A stretch of 22,472 nucleotides of DNA from Conidiobolus incongruus B7586 (taxonomy: Eukaryota; Entomophthoromycota; Entomophthoromycetes; Entomophthorales; Conidiobolaceae). Position 1 is the first letter of the stretch, and each line of letters begins with the position of its first letter. The DNA lies in contig JNEM01014045.1 in the NCBI GenBank assembly GCA_000697335.1, forward strand, positions 1 through 22,472. The letters are read 5' to 3'. The notes below the pieces were generated by a model. It was given only the letters and a program-made list of their open reading frames with translations. It was not told the origin of the DNA and did not search any database. Below, one piece after another: positions 1-11,201 of this stretch. A program made the position numbers and the translations under genes.

Positions 1-31
1 TTAATTTTGAATTTTTCTAGTTATTATCAAA
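1..31 (+). promoter_or_regulatory. RPL10 5' leader with a possible 3' splice site
   Basis: The leader just before the RPL10 start codon contains a pyrimidine-rich tract ending in TTTTTCTAG (AG at 19-20), preceded by a TTAAT-like branch sequence at 1-5. This resembles the 3' ends of the introns inferred elsewhere in the window. Ribosomal protein genes in fungi often have a leader intron. The 5' splice site would lie outside the window, so this is an inference. Confidence 0.35.
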
Positions 32-685
32 ATGGGTCGTCGTCCTGCTCGTTGTTATCGTTATTGTAAAAACAAGCCTTACCCCAAGTCTCGTTACTGC
101 CGTGGTGTTCCCGATCCTAAGATCAGAATTTACGATTTAGGTCGTAAGAAGGCTGGTGTCGATGAATTCCCCTTGTGTGTCCACTTGATCTCCAACGAAT
201 ACGAACAACTTTCCTCTGAAGCTTTGGAAGCTGCTCGTATCTGTGCTAACAAGTACATCACCAAGATGTCTGGTAAGGACTCTTTCCACATGCGTATTCG
301 TGTCCACCCCTACCACGTTATCCGTATCAACAAGATGTTGTCCTGTGCCGGTGCTGATAGATTGCAAACCGGTATGAGAGGTGCTTTTGGTAAGCCCAAC
401 GGTGTCGTCGCTCGTGTCGACATTGGCCAAATCATCTTGTCTGTCCGTACCAAGGATGCCAACAAGGCCGTCGTCGTCGAAGGTCTCCGCCGTTGCAAGT
501 ACAAGTTCCCTGGTCAACAAAAGATCGTTATCTCCAAGAAGTGGGGTTTCACCAAGCTCGATCGTGCCGACTACATCGCTGCTCGTCAAGCTGGTCGTCT
601 CCAACCCGATGGTTCCCACGTCAAGTACTTGGGTGAATCTGGTCCCTTGGATAACTACTTGAGACGTCTTGAAGCTTCTGCTTAA
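32..685 (+). CDS. RPL10: 60S ribosomal protein uL16 (L10)
   Basis: This encodes a complete 217-residue uL16 protein, a large-subunit ribosomal protein that joins the 60S particle late, in the cytoplasm, and sits close to the peptidyl-transferase centre and tRNA sites. The family-typical N-terminus [20 protein letters not shown] is present, followed by the [15 protein letters not shown] segment, the [14 protein letters not shown] segment around residues 80-93, the [13 protein letters not shown] loop near residues 110-122, and the [10 protein letters not shown] motif near 169-178. Length equals the usual eukaryotic size (about 215-220). There is no intron inside the coding region. Codons are strongly biased to C-ending forms such as GTC, TCC and CCC, unlike neighbouring genes, which fits very high expression. 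The start is fixed by the conserved MGRRPA. The opposite-strand reading frames here are shadows of this gene. Confidence 0.98.
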   Translation: MGRRPARCYRYCKNKPYPKSRYCRGVPDPKIRIYDLGRKKAGVDEFPLCVHLISNEYEQLSSEALEAARICANKYITKMSGKDSFHMRIRVHPYHVIRINKMLSCAGADRLQTGMRGAFGKPNGVVARVDIGQIILSVRTKDANKAVVVEGLRRCKYKFPGQQKIVISKKWGFTKLDRADYIAARQAGRLQPDGSHVKYLGESGPLDNYLRRLEASA

Positions 686-1119
686 ACAGTTTGAATTAAA
701 CTTCCCTTTTTGGTAGTCCCTGTTCCAATAATGAAATCAACCTTTCATACTTTTAATTCATTTAATATTTCATTTCTTGGTAATAATCTATAATCTTTAT
801 TTTTCAGATCATTTTAGAACTATTTCAATATCATCCATACAATGATACTTTGATTTTCATTTAGACCAAACAATAGTCATTATTTATCTATATTTACTGG
901 ATATTTAATACTGATTAAATCAATATATAATATAATTCAAATTAAAATTCACTACTTAATAATTATTGTTATCATGAAATGTCATAACGATTTTTATTAA
1001 CTATTAATTATGAATCACATCATATATATTTTAATCTAATATTTCATAAAATTTATCCAAATTCAATTGCAATATGATTAAGTACTTACCATGTTATGAT
1101 GTGACTATTAATCAAAGAT

Positions 1120-1152
1120 TAATAATCCATTTTAATAATCCATTTTAATAAT
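1120..1152 (+). repeat. short tandem repeat, 13-bp unit, about 2.5 copies
   Basis: The unit TAATAATCCATTT occurs at 1120-1132 and 1133-1145, followed by a partial third copy TAATAAT. It is a small local duplication in intergenic DNA with no apparent role. Confidence 0.8.
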
Positions 1153-2157
1153 ACACTTGAATAATTTTATTTTGTACTTGATAAATATAGATATTAAATT
1201 ATAATAAAAATCATCTAAAATTATTATTATCAACTTTTCACAAATACTACAGTGAATCTATTTGAGATTGAGTAAATTTGTTTAGTTTTTTAGTGTTATA
1301 CCATTGATCATTAAAATTTGTGAATTTTTAAAACTTTATTATCATTAATAAAATAAGAAATAATTAATTAATAATTAAGCTATACAAAAAATAAATTAAA
1401 TCAATATAATATTTATATTCAATATTCTTTAGTGTCGTTAAAGATAAAAATTAAACCCTTGGTTCGTCATAAATTGACATTATAATTTGATTATTTCAAT
1501 TTTACGATTATATTATGTATATTCATTTTGTTTAATTTCTACAATAATGTGAATTTTATTTTGGATAGATTATTTTTAATAATTCGAAATTTATATATAT
1601 TAATATAAAATACTCAATATTGGACTGGATATATATACCCTTTAATATATTAATTCAAACATTTAAAATTTATGTAATGTTATAAAGTTATTTCATTAAT
1701 TGTAATAATGTAAAATGAACTTTCTAAAATCATTATAAAAGAAATTTATTTGTTCATTGAATTTTCAAAATTAATTCAAAAGTTTTAATATAGAAACATT
1801 TTGGCTTAGATATGAACTTGTGTTATTATGAATTATTATTATTGAAATTCACAATGGTTAGTATAATTATATTATTTCTGAACTAAACCTTCATTTATAT
1901 TATTACAATAATATAGGAATTTTTATTTTTCAAATTACAAAATTCATGTCCAAGAATAATTTCAAAGCTTCTAATTAAAATTAATTAATGGCTAAAATTA
2001 TTAAACTCTCACCAACCCTTATAATGAAGTTAAGAATACAAAATGTTAAATATTAAAACTTAAAAATTTAAGTTTATTTAAACTTAATCAATTCTAAATA
2101 TCCAATCAAAACTCATTACTTCAAGTGTATTATTTCATTGAATAAGTGCGGCCAAAA

Positions 2158-2166
2158 TATAAAAGG
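2158..2166 (+). promoter_or_regulatory. TATA box of the SAM-SNF2 gene
   Basis: TATAAAAGG lies 46 nt upstream of the ATG at 2212, just after a GC-richer GTGCGGCC stretch. Position and sequence fit a core promoter TATA element with a short leader. This rests on motif and position only. Confidence 0.5.
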
Positions 2167-2211
2167 ATAGCAAATTCATTAAATCTCGATCAATTCAAAA
2201 TCTTATTCAAC

Positions 2212-5200
2212 ATGAATATTGAAGATTGGACTGAAGAAGAAGTATTAGAATGGCTTAAGGATAAATCTTTAGATGATGAATATATTCAGATATTTAAATG
2301 TAACGGATTACTTAATATTTGATTTTTATGATAACCTAATACTGTATTAGATCATCGAATTGATGGACCTGCTCTTTTAACATTAACATGCCAGATATTG
2401 CTCCATGACCTGGGAATTGTACCTTATGGAATTAGGAACAAAATAATAAATTATTTAAATCAGTTAAAAGGTATTGTTTTCTCGCTATAATTGAAATATC
2501 ACTAATTGTATTTAGATAGTAACGGATATTCGAATAAATCTAATGACAATTCAATGATTAGATCCTTAACATTTAGTCATAAGAGTATTATTGATAAAAT
2601 TGAAAAGAATGTAAAATCAACGGTAATATAATTTATACAATTATTTTATTCAAAATTTTTAATTTTTAGTCATCGCTATCAGCTATTAACGTAAAATCTG
2701 AGAAGGAAAATGAAGAGCAATCAGGCCACGGTCTCGAAAATACCATTCGAGTCACCCAATCTTTACCCTTGGATTCGAATATTAAGTAATAATTTTTTAT
2801 ATGTATTCAAAGAGCCCAAATTAACATTTTATTTAGTAATAAAGATAAAGACCAATTATTAAATCAAGAAAACTCAAAAAGACGCATCATTCCAATAACC
2901 GAGTCATTGCCTTCAATTCAAAATACACAGTAAGTATTTCTAAAATATCTATTCAATTCAAAGTTAAATTCTTATTTTAGAATAGATAAAACTTTCAAAA
3001 TACAAGATGATAATGAGATACTTCCATATTATGCTTCAGCAGAATATGATTCAAATGAACTTGAAGAATTTGATAAGATCGAAAAACAAACAGATAAAGT
3101 TTGTGGAATAATCAGATCTGGTACCAAAATTTTAAGTACAGAAGAAATACACGAAATTCTCAACGAATCATTGAAAGAACATATTCTTAATTGGAAAAAA
3201 AAATTCGACCCATCAAAAAAGCCAAAATCATTCTTTGCTTGTGTTGGAAATGATAACTTTATTATTGATCGCTGTAAATCATATCGCCAGCATCTTGATA
3301 ACCAAATAGAAAGGATTATTTCTAATCAATACACAAAAAAATCAGAACTAAAATTTTTATTTAACTCTTTAGAAGTTAGTGTTTTTAGTATTTGTGATTA
3401 TCAATGGTTGCTGCAAAATCAAAATTCAAGATTTGACCGGACTAAGTCGGAACCAAAATCCCCAAATCTTCCTAATAAAAGACAGAGAAATGTTACATCT
3501 GAATCAAGTCGTATTCAGAAAATCTATGAAGATTTCGACATAGATGAGTTTTTTTCAGATAATGACGACAATCCAGATAAAACACTGAAGGATTTTCTGG
3601 GGAAAAATAGTTACTATTCCAAGCTTGATTCTTATGTTAGACAACAAGTTGACAAGATATTAGAAAATCAGTTTGGAGAAACTATTAAAGGAGCAAACCT
3701 GATTAATCAAGAATTTATCAAGGAAGCCAAAAAAGAGCAAAGTGGCAATGAAAACATGAATTCATTTGATTCAAAATGTTTAGAACCCTTTTTAATTGAA
3801 TCAAATCCTTGTCCCCATTCTGAACAAATAGAAGCTTTAAAAACAAAAGAACAATTGTCTGAATCAAATTCACACCAGTATTACGCCTTAGACTCTGATT
3901 CTGATATGCTTGTAGGACCGGTTATCAATACTAAAAACAAAGATAATGTTAAGTCTAACAATGATCGTTTACCCTTTTTGAATGATTTAGCAAAAACAAT
4001 TTATCATTCTGATGAATCTAATGAAGTTGATAGTTTATCTCAATTAATTGTAAAGAACTCGAACCAGCCTTTCAATTCTTATTCAGAACAGAATATTGAA
4101 GGAACATATGTTGTAAAGGAAGATGATAATGGCTCGGAATACAATGCAAGTAGCAAAACTCGAGATTTTCAGAAAAAGAGAGAAATTATGATTACACTCA
4201 TTAAAGAGTTAGGTTCACAAGATTTATGGAATAATATTCAAAATGTTAGATCGATCGATTTCATGCTCAAACCAGCGGCCAATACTCGTAGAGTTCAAGC
4301 ATTAGCCCAAATATATTACGAATATAGTCAAATGGATGAAGAAGAATTATCCAAATTTCCTCCATCCAATTTATATGATCCAACTATTCCACAGAAATTT
4401 ATATCCTTTCATCAATACAAGAAGAGTCAGTATACGAATCAGTCAATACTAGACAAGGATCTCACATTGATACCACTTGAAAGCGAATTCAACCCCTTGG
4501 GAGAGCCAGAGCAGGTTGCTAGTAGCCTATTTCTAAAAGGAAACTATAAACGGAGAAGAAATATTCGATCAATTTATTGCGATATGACAATGAATCAATT
4601 ACCCTTGAACAATAGTCATAAGCTCTCACATACACTGTCAAATGAAGACATAATTGCGCAACAAACATCTTCGATTGACAAATATTTGAATGGCAAGATC
4701 AAAGATTTCCTAAAACCACATCAAATTGAAGGAATCAAATTTATTTTCAAAAACATTGTTTCGAATAAGTCTGGTTGTGTATTAGCTCATACAATGGGTT
4801 TAGGGAAGAGTCTTCAAGTCATTCAGTTCTTAGACGCTCTTTTTTTGACTATTGAAAGATCACCATCTATTATTGACCCATCGCTTCTAGAAAAGCGAAT
4901 ATTAATCCTTTGTCCAGCCTATCTACAGCATAATTGGATTCAAGAATTCTACAAATGGAAGGAATTTTGGCAATCCGGAGCTTGCCAAATATTATCGTTC
5001 GTAGACACCGAACCTAATGACAAGTATGAAAAAATCCTAAAGTGGTACAATAAAGGTCACATTCTTATAATGAGCACTAATACATTTAGCATCCTTTCAA
5101 ATCAGACAGTAACTTGTAATTCTTTGCCTAAAGATTCTGACATCAAGAAAATGCTTTCCAATCCTGGTCCTTCACTTGTAATTCTAGATGAAGCCCATAT

Positions 5201-6443
5201 TATTAAATCTGATAAGACCCAAATCTATCAAGCACTATCCAACATCCGAACTCATTTCCGTATCTGTTTGACTGGTTATCCATTACAAAATTGTTTACTT
5301 GAATATTACTACATGATCGATTTTGCTATTCCAGGATCTTTGAATTCCAAAGAGGAATTTTGCAATCAGTTCAAAAATCCAATCGAAAATGGCTTTTATT
5401 TCGATTCAAAAGAAGAAGATAAACTAATATCTGAAAGGCAATTGAAGAAACTTATACAAATAATTGAGCCCACAGTACTCAGACTCAGATCGCAGGTATT
5501 AGAGCAGTATATTCTCCCCAGAAAAGAATTCGAAATTTCTATCAAATTAAGTCCTATTCAACGATGCATTTATAACCAGTTTTTAGAAAAAATCAAACAA
5601 GAAGGTTGTGAAAACGTAATTGTAAATGGAAATGCTTTATTAATCATATGCAATCATCCAGCCATTATGAAAGAGTATCTGGATTCACTAGAACTTGATA
5701 AAACCAATCAACTGTCTTTTGGTGATAAGGAAGAGGAGGTAATTGACAGAGCGCAAATTGTTTGGCTTAAAGAGATATTTTCTGGGTATAGCAAACAGCT
5801 CCTCTCACAGCAAAGCATTTCACTTAAATTTCAAATATGTTTTTTGATTATTCTTGAAAGCATGATGAAGCAAGAAAAAGTGTTAGTATTTTCCCGAAGT
5901 ATCCCAACCTTGAAGTATCTCTACAACTGTTTATCCAAAATCATTCATATCAATTCTTTGTATTATATGGATGGAGGTACCACCAAACCAATGAAGAATG
6001 AATATATCAATTCTTTTAATACTGAAACCAATTGGTCTGTGTTTCTGATATCACTTCATTCTGGATCACATGGAATTAATCTACACAAGGCTAGTCGAGT
6101 TATTATATTCGATATCGGTTGGAATCCTAGTATTGATGAGCAAGCAATTGCAAGGTGCTATCGATTAAGTCAAACTAAGCAAGTAGTGGTTTATCGATTA
6201 AGAACGTCAAACACTTGGGAAGATGAGCTCTATCCTATCAATCAAAAGAAACGAACCATATTCCAAAAGGTTATCGATCAAGAGGATGTTTACTACAAGT
6301 TCAATAAGAATAAAGGTAGCTATTTTCATATTTGCGACAATGATGCGATTCAGCGAAAGGAGTTGAAAGAATTTGATGATGATATTATTAACAGGCTTGT
6401 TGCAAAGCAAAGGAACAATATTGTCGATATCAAACTAGTATAA
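2212..6443 (+). CDS. SAM-domain SNF2 ATPase, ATRX/ARIP4-like chromatin remodeller
   Basis: My splice model has six exons: 2212-2299, 2351-2470, 2516-2622, 2670-2785, 2837-2929 and 2981-6443. All five introns (45-51 nt) are GT-AG and keep frame, giving 1328 residues. Residues 1-69 form a sterile alpha motif domain (MNIEDWTEEEVLEWL at the start, HRIDGPALLTLT after intron 1). A long low-complexity, charged linker follows to about residue 750. The SNF2 ATPase shows FLKPHQIEGIKF near 751, Walker A HTMGLGKS at 778-785, DEAH at 911-914 and LTGYPLQN at 938-945. The C-terminal helicase lobe includes VLVFSRS at 1142 and QAIARCYRLSQ at 1229-1239. LTGYPLQN plus the LLEYYYMIDF tail resembles the ATRX/ARIP4 (Rad54-like) branch of DNA-dependent translocases. 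No ATRX ADD zinc finger is visible. Motif VI carries Ser1238 where the family usually has Gly. The first intron begins with the non-consensus GTAACG. The likely role is nuclear chromatin remodelling; subfamily placement is inference. Confidence 0.9.
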
Positions 6444-8029
6444 GTCACTTACATATTTAAAAACTCTAGCTTATATTGAACAATGTTATATACAACATAA
6501 TAATTCAATTAAACTTCATTTTACATTTTTATGGATTACAAACGTAATAAACAGCTCAACCTAAATATTTATTTTAGACATTACATGATGTATGATTCCC
6601 TACTGTAATAAAATTATATTGATATGTGCCTTAAATAAAATGATAATTTGGTATCTTGGCTATATACGATTTTTAATTGAATTATTCATAACGTTTACCA
6701 GTTTTGAAAAATATCTGAATCCTGTGAAAAATCTTAGTTAAATAGTGTATATAAATATTTGAATACATTTAAAATGTATTATATTTTTTTCAAAAATCAA
6801 ATATATATTATTTACATTGGAATTATCACCTCTTTGGTTGATATTATCTTACAGCATTTAATAAAAAAATTCAATACATTTGTTTTAATATTATTACTAA
6901 TAGGAAAAAATTGAAAATGATATTTTGCTATATTTTGATGAATTTTTATTAATTTAACTAATTTTATAATATTTTTATCAATAATATATTTTCTAGTCAC
7001 TTTTGGATTTTATTAATACAAAAATATTTATTAAAAGTCTGTCTCACATAATACGTAAAGTCAATGCTGAAATTATAGCTATTATATATTCAATTGAATA
7101 AATTTCAATATGAATTGAATAAAAAATTCTTGTACGGAATTAATATTAAAATTCGAGTTATTATTAATAAATTAATGGTAATTATAATTTAGGATAAAAT
7201 ATTTTTTATTTATACAAGCGTATATTCAAATTGTACATTAATTTCATAAGTTTACAAGTAATGAAAAAAAATCCAATGATTCAAAACAGACATGAATCAT
7301 TATTTATTTATTCCAGATATATTCAATATATTATTAACAATTTTTTAAATTATATTTTTAATTTTTTATTTTATATGATGAATTTAATTCATATAAGGTA
7401 TATTTTAATCATATATCTATCAAAAATATTTTTCAATTTAATATTGCCTTCATTGGGTTTAGAGTCTAGATTTTGATAAAATGTATTATTGTCTTTAATT
7501 TTCAATAAAATTAAATCATTTTTAAATTAATTTTTATTTCAAAAATTATAATAGCGTCAAAATATAACAATATATATTATAATATTAAATTGATATAGTT
7601 ATTATAAAATATTAAAATTTAGTTTACCATTGATTAGAGATTCACTTTAATTTTTTAATATTTAAAATTTATATATTTTAGCTCATCTTGAGAATTTATG
7701 AAGACCGACATATGATATATTTTTAAATTATTAAATCAATTTATGGTTACATTTTAAACTAACATTTTTGAAATTTCATTAATATATCCAATTTTTCATA
7801 TTATTCAAATTATTCAACTATGATTTTTGTTTTAAATTTGATCAATTTGAGCTTGATTTTATTGAATGATTCTTTAATGTTAAACCATAATCAAATTTTA
7901 GTATTTGATTCTATATTTCAATTATTCAACTAAATGTTATTCAAGTTATAATTAATCCAATATTTAAAAATCAAATTATTATTTATCAAAATACATTATT
8001 CTTAATAACTATAAATAATTAATAGTAAT
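6444..8029. other. A+T-rich intergenic region, SNF2-like gene to ARP10
   Basis: About 1.6 kb with no recognisable gene. Open frames at 6812-7000 (-) and 7231-7476 (+) encode Ile/Asn/Lys/Phe-rich peptides typical of random A+T-rich sequence, and neither shows a domain. The 3' part presumably carries the ARP10 promoter, but no distinct TATA box stands out. Confidence 0.65.
6546..6551 (+). terminator. candidate polyadenylation signal, SAM-SNF2 gene
   Basis: AATAAA lies about 100 nt after the stop at 6443. In such A+T-rich DNA the hexamer occurs often by chance, so support is modest. Confidence 0.35.
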
Positions 8030-9583
8030 ATGAGTCAGCCTAAATCATCTGATCAGAATCCTCCTCAATCACCTTCGAATGCACCCAGCTCAACGTTAAG
8101 AAGAATGCGAAGTAGTTTACATTATACCTCGTCAACTAAAAAATACGAGTTAGGAAGAGCTTCAGAAGGGGTTTTTAAACATTTTGAATATCCTTCTTTA
8201 CATTTACTCACTTTAAGTTTAAAACATAATCCTCAAAAGTTCACATTACCCCCAACAGAAGAGCTTATACAGAAGGCGATAAAGGTGATTAAATCTTACG
8301 TTCATAACGACTTACCTATGTCCGGTAGTTTTCGTTTGGAGGAGAAGGTTATTTTTGATTTGGGAAATTGTTTTGTAAAAATGGGTTTTGATGGAGATTG
8401 CCATCCAACCAAGAGTGTACCTTGGTTTGATACATTTTTAAAGCCCAAGTTACCTCAGTTAGAAAACTGTTTTGGGTTATTATCCCATGACTACTGGGAG
8501 TTAGTGGATTCTTTGGGAGGCGAGCTAGTTATGGAAGAAATTATTTTTCAACTATTCTATCAACTTTATAATTATCACTTACTTGTTGATCCCAAACTGC
8601 GTAGAGTGATATTCGTTGAAAATCCTCTCGTACCCCTTCCATTCAAACAGTTGATTGCTAAAATACTATTCCATCGATTTCAAGTTCCATCAATTACTTA
8701 CTTTACAAGTCATGTTACGTCATTATTAGCAGCTGGAGCCACTGAAGGCCTAGTGGTGGACTGTGGACATTTGTATGCTTCAGCAATGCCGGTATCAGAC
8801 ACACGTCCTCAGCTATCTAACTTGAGATATAGCTTAAAATCTGGAAGTGCAATTTGCCAACGTTTGCGAGAACATTTAGTCCAATACGCCACCATCCTTC
8901 CTCATCAAAATAGGGGTTTGATGCCTCAGTTCCAATTATCGTGCGATCTTTTCCCACTTAGCGTACTGGAAGACATTAAAATTAGAGGCTTGCTTGTGAG
9001 TAATAAAATGGTCCCATTAGATCTGAAACCTGAGGAGCGCTTAGATTGGTATCGCAACCATTCATCAATGCCATCTCTCAGATTCCCGATGACTCATCCT
9101 TCCGATGGTACCAAATTTGATATTGTAATTCCTGGTTGGATTAGAGAGTTCACTTGCGAAGTTCTATTTGAATCTGGAGATGATGACCACCCTAGTTTGA
9201 TTGAAGCCACGCTCGACTGCTTAAACAGTCTATCCATTGATTATTTACCTCAGATAATTGATAAAATCTACCCAATTGGAGGTATTACCAGATTCCCCAA
9301 TTTTTTCCTCCGATTTAAACTCGAACTCCTTGCCCAGATCCGCCACTTCGAGCGCTACCAACGCCTCGAGCCCAGTCTTGACCAGCTCGACTTCCTCAGA
9401 CAACCTAGTCAGATTTGCTTCAATGGTGATGCTTTGAGCTGGGTGGGTGCCAGTATCTGCACACAGACTAAGTGCAATGGGGTGGAATTGGGATTAGATT
9501 ACTTCGATGGTACTGTCCCAGATCTTTCTGTCATGGGTACTGTGCCTCATCATCCCAGTCACTCAGCTACCAGATATCGATAA
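8030..9583 (+). CDS. actin-related protein, Arp10/Arp11-like dynactin pointed-end subunit
   Basis: This single-exon gene encodes 517 residues with an actin fold. Phosphate loop 1 appears as VIFDLGNCFVKMGFDG from residue 107. The segment RRVIFVENPLVPLPFKQLIAKILF resembles the Arp10/ACTR10 counterpart that aligns near actin's NREKMTQIMF. LVVDCGHLYASAMPV is the degenerate second phosphate loop, and PIGGITRFPNFF (GG at 417-418) matches the actin GG(S/T)xxxPGF motif. VSWLGG-like SWVGAS lies near the C-terminus. In fungi and animals this Arp caps the pointed end of the dynactin filament and helps dynein cargo binding. The roughly 100-residue N-terminal part, starting Ser/Pro-rich, makes the protein longer than the human form (about 417). 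The ATG at 8030 is the first in frame and has an A at -3. The gene converges with the COX6-like gene downstream. Assignment to Arp10 rather than another divergent Arp rests on motif resemblance only. Confidence 0.82.
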   Translation: MSQPKSSDQNPPQSPSNAPSSTLRRMRSSLHYTSSTKKYELGRASEGVFKHFEYPSLHLLTLSLKHNPQKFTLPPTEELIQKAIKVIKSYVHNDLPMSGSFRLEEKVIFDLGNCFVKMGFDGDCHPTKSVPWFDTFLKPKLPQLENCFGLLSHDYWELVDSLGGELVMEEIIFQLFYQLYNYHLLVDPKLRRVIFVENPLVPLPFKQLIAKILFHRFQVPSITYFTSHVTSLLAAGATEGLVVDCGHLYASAMPVSDTRPQLSNLRYSLKSGSAICQRLREHLVQYATILPHQNRGLMPQFQLSCDLFPLSVLEDIKIRGLLVSNKMVPLDLKPEERLDWYRNHSSMPSLRFPMTHPSDGTKFDIVIPGWIREFTCEVLFESGDDDHPSLIEATLDCLNSLSIDYLPQIIDKIYPIGGITRFPNFFLRFKLELLAQIRHFERYQRLEPSLDQLDFLRQPSQICFNGDALSWVGASICTQTKCNGVELGLDYFDGTVPDLSVMGTVPHHPSHSATRYR

Positions 9584-9597
9584 ATTTTAATAACATA

Positions 9598-9603
9598 AAT
9601 AAA
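9598..9603 (+). terminator. candidate polyadenylation signal, ARP10-like gene
   Basis: AATAAA begins 15 nt after the ARP10-like stop codon, within an ATAAATAAATA run. Confidence 0.4.
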
Positions 9604-9818
9604 TATGTAAATTATATAATTGTTTATGATTAATAATGTATATAAATTGATGATTGATATCATTACTTAATATTTAAAATTTGAAATATTGTAATTATCA
9701 TGATGTATTTGATTTAGAAAAAGTAAGCATAGATGAAATTATTTGAATTCAAATTTTATAAATAAAAGAACAAAATAGTATATAAATATTTTATTTTAGT
9801 TATCATATTGAAATTTAG

Positions 9819-9839
9819 TATATATATATATATATATAT
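9819..9839. repeat. TA dinucleotide microsatellite, 21 bp
   Basis: An uninterrupted alternating T-A run in the convergent spacer. Such runs are expected in this base composition. Confidence 0.9.
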
Positions 9840-9994
9840 TAACTTGATTTTATTAATAAACAAATTTTAATCAGAATGTAAAAAATGACATAATTAAAAT
9901 TTATGATCACTAATTTATTAATATAGAAAACTATAAAAAAGAAAGAGATTAGTAACGAAGATAATAAAACATAAAGAAATAGATCATTTTAATA

Positions 9995-10000
9995 TTTATT
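9995..10000 (-). terminator. candidate polyadenylation signal, COX6-like gene
   Basis: On the minus strand AATAAA lies 23 nt after the stop codon of the COX6-like gene, a good position for a 3'-end signal. Confidence 0.45.
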
Positions 10001-10022
10001 TGGAGTGAGGAATGTTGCTTGA

Positions 10023-10439
10023 TTAATAACCCAATTCTTCTTTGGTATTGATACCGAGTTCTTCCTTGAGGTGATTTAATTCTTGCAAGTATTGCTTGTA
10101 TTGACCTTCGTTGTCAACCTTATCCTTAATACCTTCGAAAATACGGACGGCGGTAGCGAAGTCATTGACACGACGACTGGCCTTGATGGCAGATTCGATA
10201 ACGGCGGGGGGGGGGACCAAATCGTAGGCAAAGCAGTTATTTAAGCCTCTTTGTAATTCAAAGACATCATCGACTTCGTCAAAGAATTTGACGTATCTGG
10301 CGTTGAATTCTTCGAAAGTTTCGCTGTGATCGGAGTACCAGCGTTGGGTGTTGACGATAGGTCTCAAAGTGGGGGCTAAGCGGGCGGTGGGGCGTAAAGT
10401 AGTTAAACGGAATAAGTTACGAGCGATAGGTTGAATCAT
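10023..10439 (-). CDS. COX6: cytochrome c oxidase subunit VI (mammalian Va), mitochondrial precursor
   Basis: This encodes 138 residues of a nuclear-encoded subunit of respiratory complex IV, peripheral on the matrix side of the inner membrane. Residues 1 to about 35 are rich in Arg, Leu and Thr with no acidic residue, as in a matrix presequence, with cleavage likely near RWYSDHSE. The mature part carries the family pattern: SETFEEFNARYVKFFDEVDD, then FELQRGLNNCFAYDLVPPP, then the ASRRVNDFATAVRIFEGIKDK segment and the QYLQELNHLKEELGI region. Length fits the family (148 in budding yeast). The gene has no intron and is distinctly richer in G+C than its flanks. Codons for the three prolines of VPPPA form a run of ten G on the plus strand (10206-10215), a spot prone to sequencing error, but the frame is intact. 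The gene name follows yeast usage. Confidence 0.95.
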   Translation of the reverse strand: MIQPIARNLFRLTTLRPTARLAPTLRPIVNTQRWYSDHSETFEEFNARYVKFFDEVDDVFELQRGLNNCFAYDLVPPPAVIESAIKASRRVNDFATAVRIFEGIKDKVDNEGQYKQYLQELNHLKEELGINTKEELGY

Positions 10440-11166
10440 TTTTATTTAATTTATTTCAATAATACTTCAATATTATTATCTTATCACTTACAAATTCAAT
10501 TCTATTTTGTAATTAATTTGAAAATCGATAAAATTTTATGGGATTAATAGATTTAGTTTTAAAATGTAATATCTTTTATTCAAATGAACAATGCTTATAT
10601 GTTAAATTATTTATCCATATCTTCAAATGCTATATTTAAAATCAATATCAAAGCTAAATATTATTATGATATTTTATATTTATATATATTCACAAATCTA
10701 ACTTTACAATAATATACTATCAATAATGCGATGTCAATGTTCTATACAACATACCTCTCAAGTTTTAGCAATAATACCTCATTTCAAAAAATTCCAATAG
10801 AAAATATGGGTTAAATAATTTAAAATCAGTCTACCTCTATTAGATCATATTCAATACCAATAATTTGATAATTACCCAAATTTGGTAATAAAATATATAT
10901 ATTAAGATTTTTAAATTATATTGTTTGGTATAAAATTATGAATTTAAAATTTAATAATAAAGAATAATGCTTAAGAAAATTATTTTTCAAATTGATAAGT
11001 ATAGTAATTCGTGATAAAATTGATTTATAATATTATTACATTTAAATATCATCACATTAATATTTCTTATTGATTATTTTGGATTCGATATATAGAGATT
11101 AAGCTTTTAAATTTGGTAATGGTCATTATAACATATGATATAATATATTGAAAGATTTTAAATTAA

Positions 11167-11170
<4 letters not shown>

Positions 11171-11200
<30 letters not shown>
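11171..11200. repeat. TA dinucleotide microsatellite, 15 units
   Basis: A perfect (TA)15 run in the desert. It may be length-variable and difficult to sequence. Confidence 0.95.

Positions 11201-11201
<1 letters not shown>

Larger units (their letters stand above)
686..2211. other. A+T-rich intergenic region, RPL10 to SNF2-like gene
   Basis: This stretch holds the 3' end of RPL10 and the upstream region of the next gene. There is no AATAAA immediately after the RPL10 stop and no reading frame with gene-like composition. I see only a 13-bp tandem repeat near 1120 and a TATA-like box near 2158, both listed separately. Confidence 0.7.
9584..10022. other. convergent intergenic region, ARP10 to COX6
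   Basis: This 439-bp tail-to-tail spacer holds the 3' ends of both flanking genes and a TA microsatellite. I see no gene in it. Confidence 0.7.

Noticed and set aside
137-619. Long minus-strand frame and other frames overlapping RPL10
   Set aside because: They are shadows of the strongly codon-biased RPL10 gene and show no domain of their own.
7231-7476. 81-codon plus-strand frame rich in Ile, Asn, Tyr and Phe
   Set aside because: Composition is that of translated A+T-rich intergenic DNA. Hydrophobicity follows from the base composition and no motif is present.
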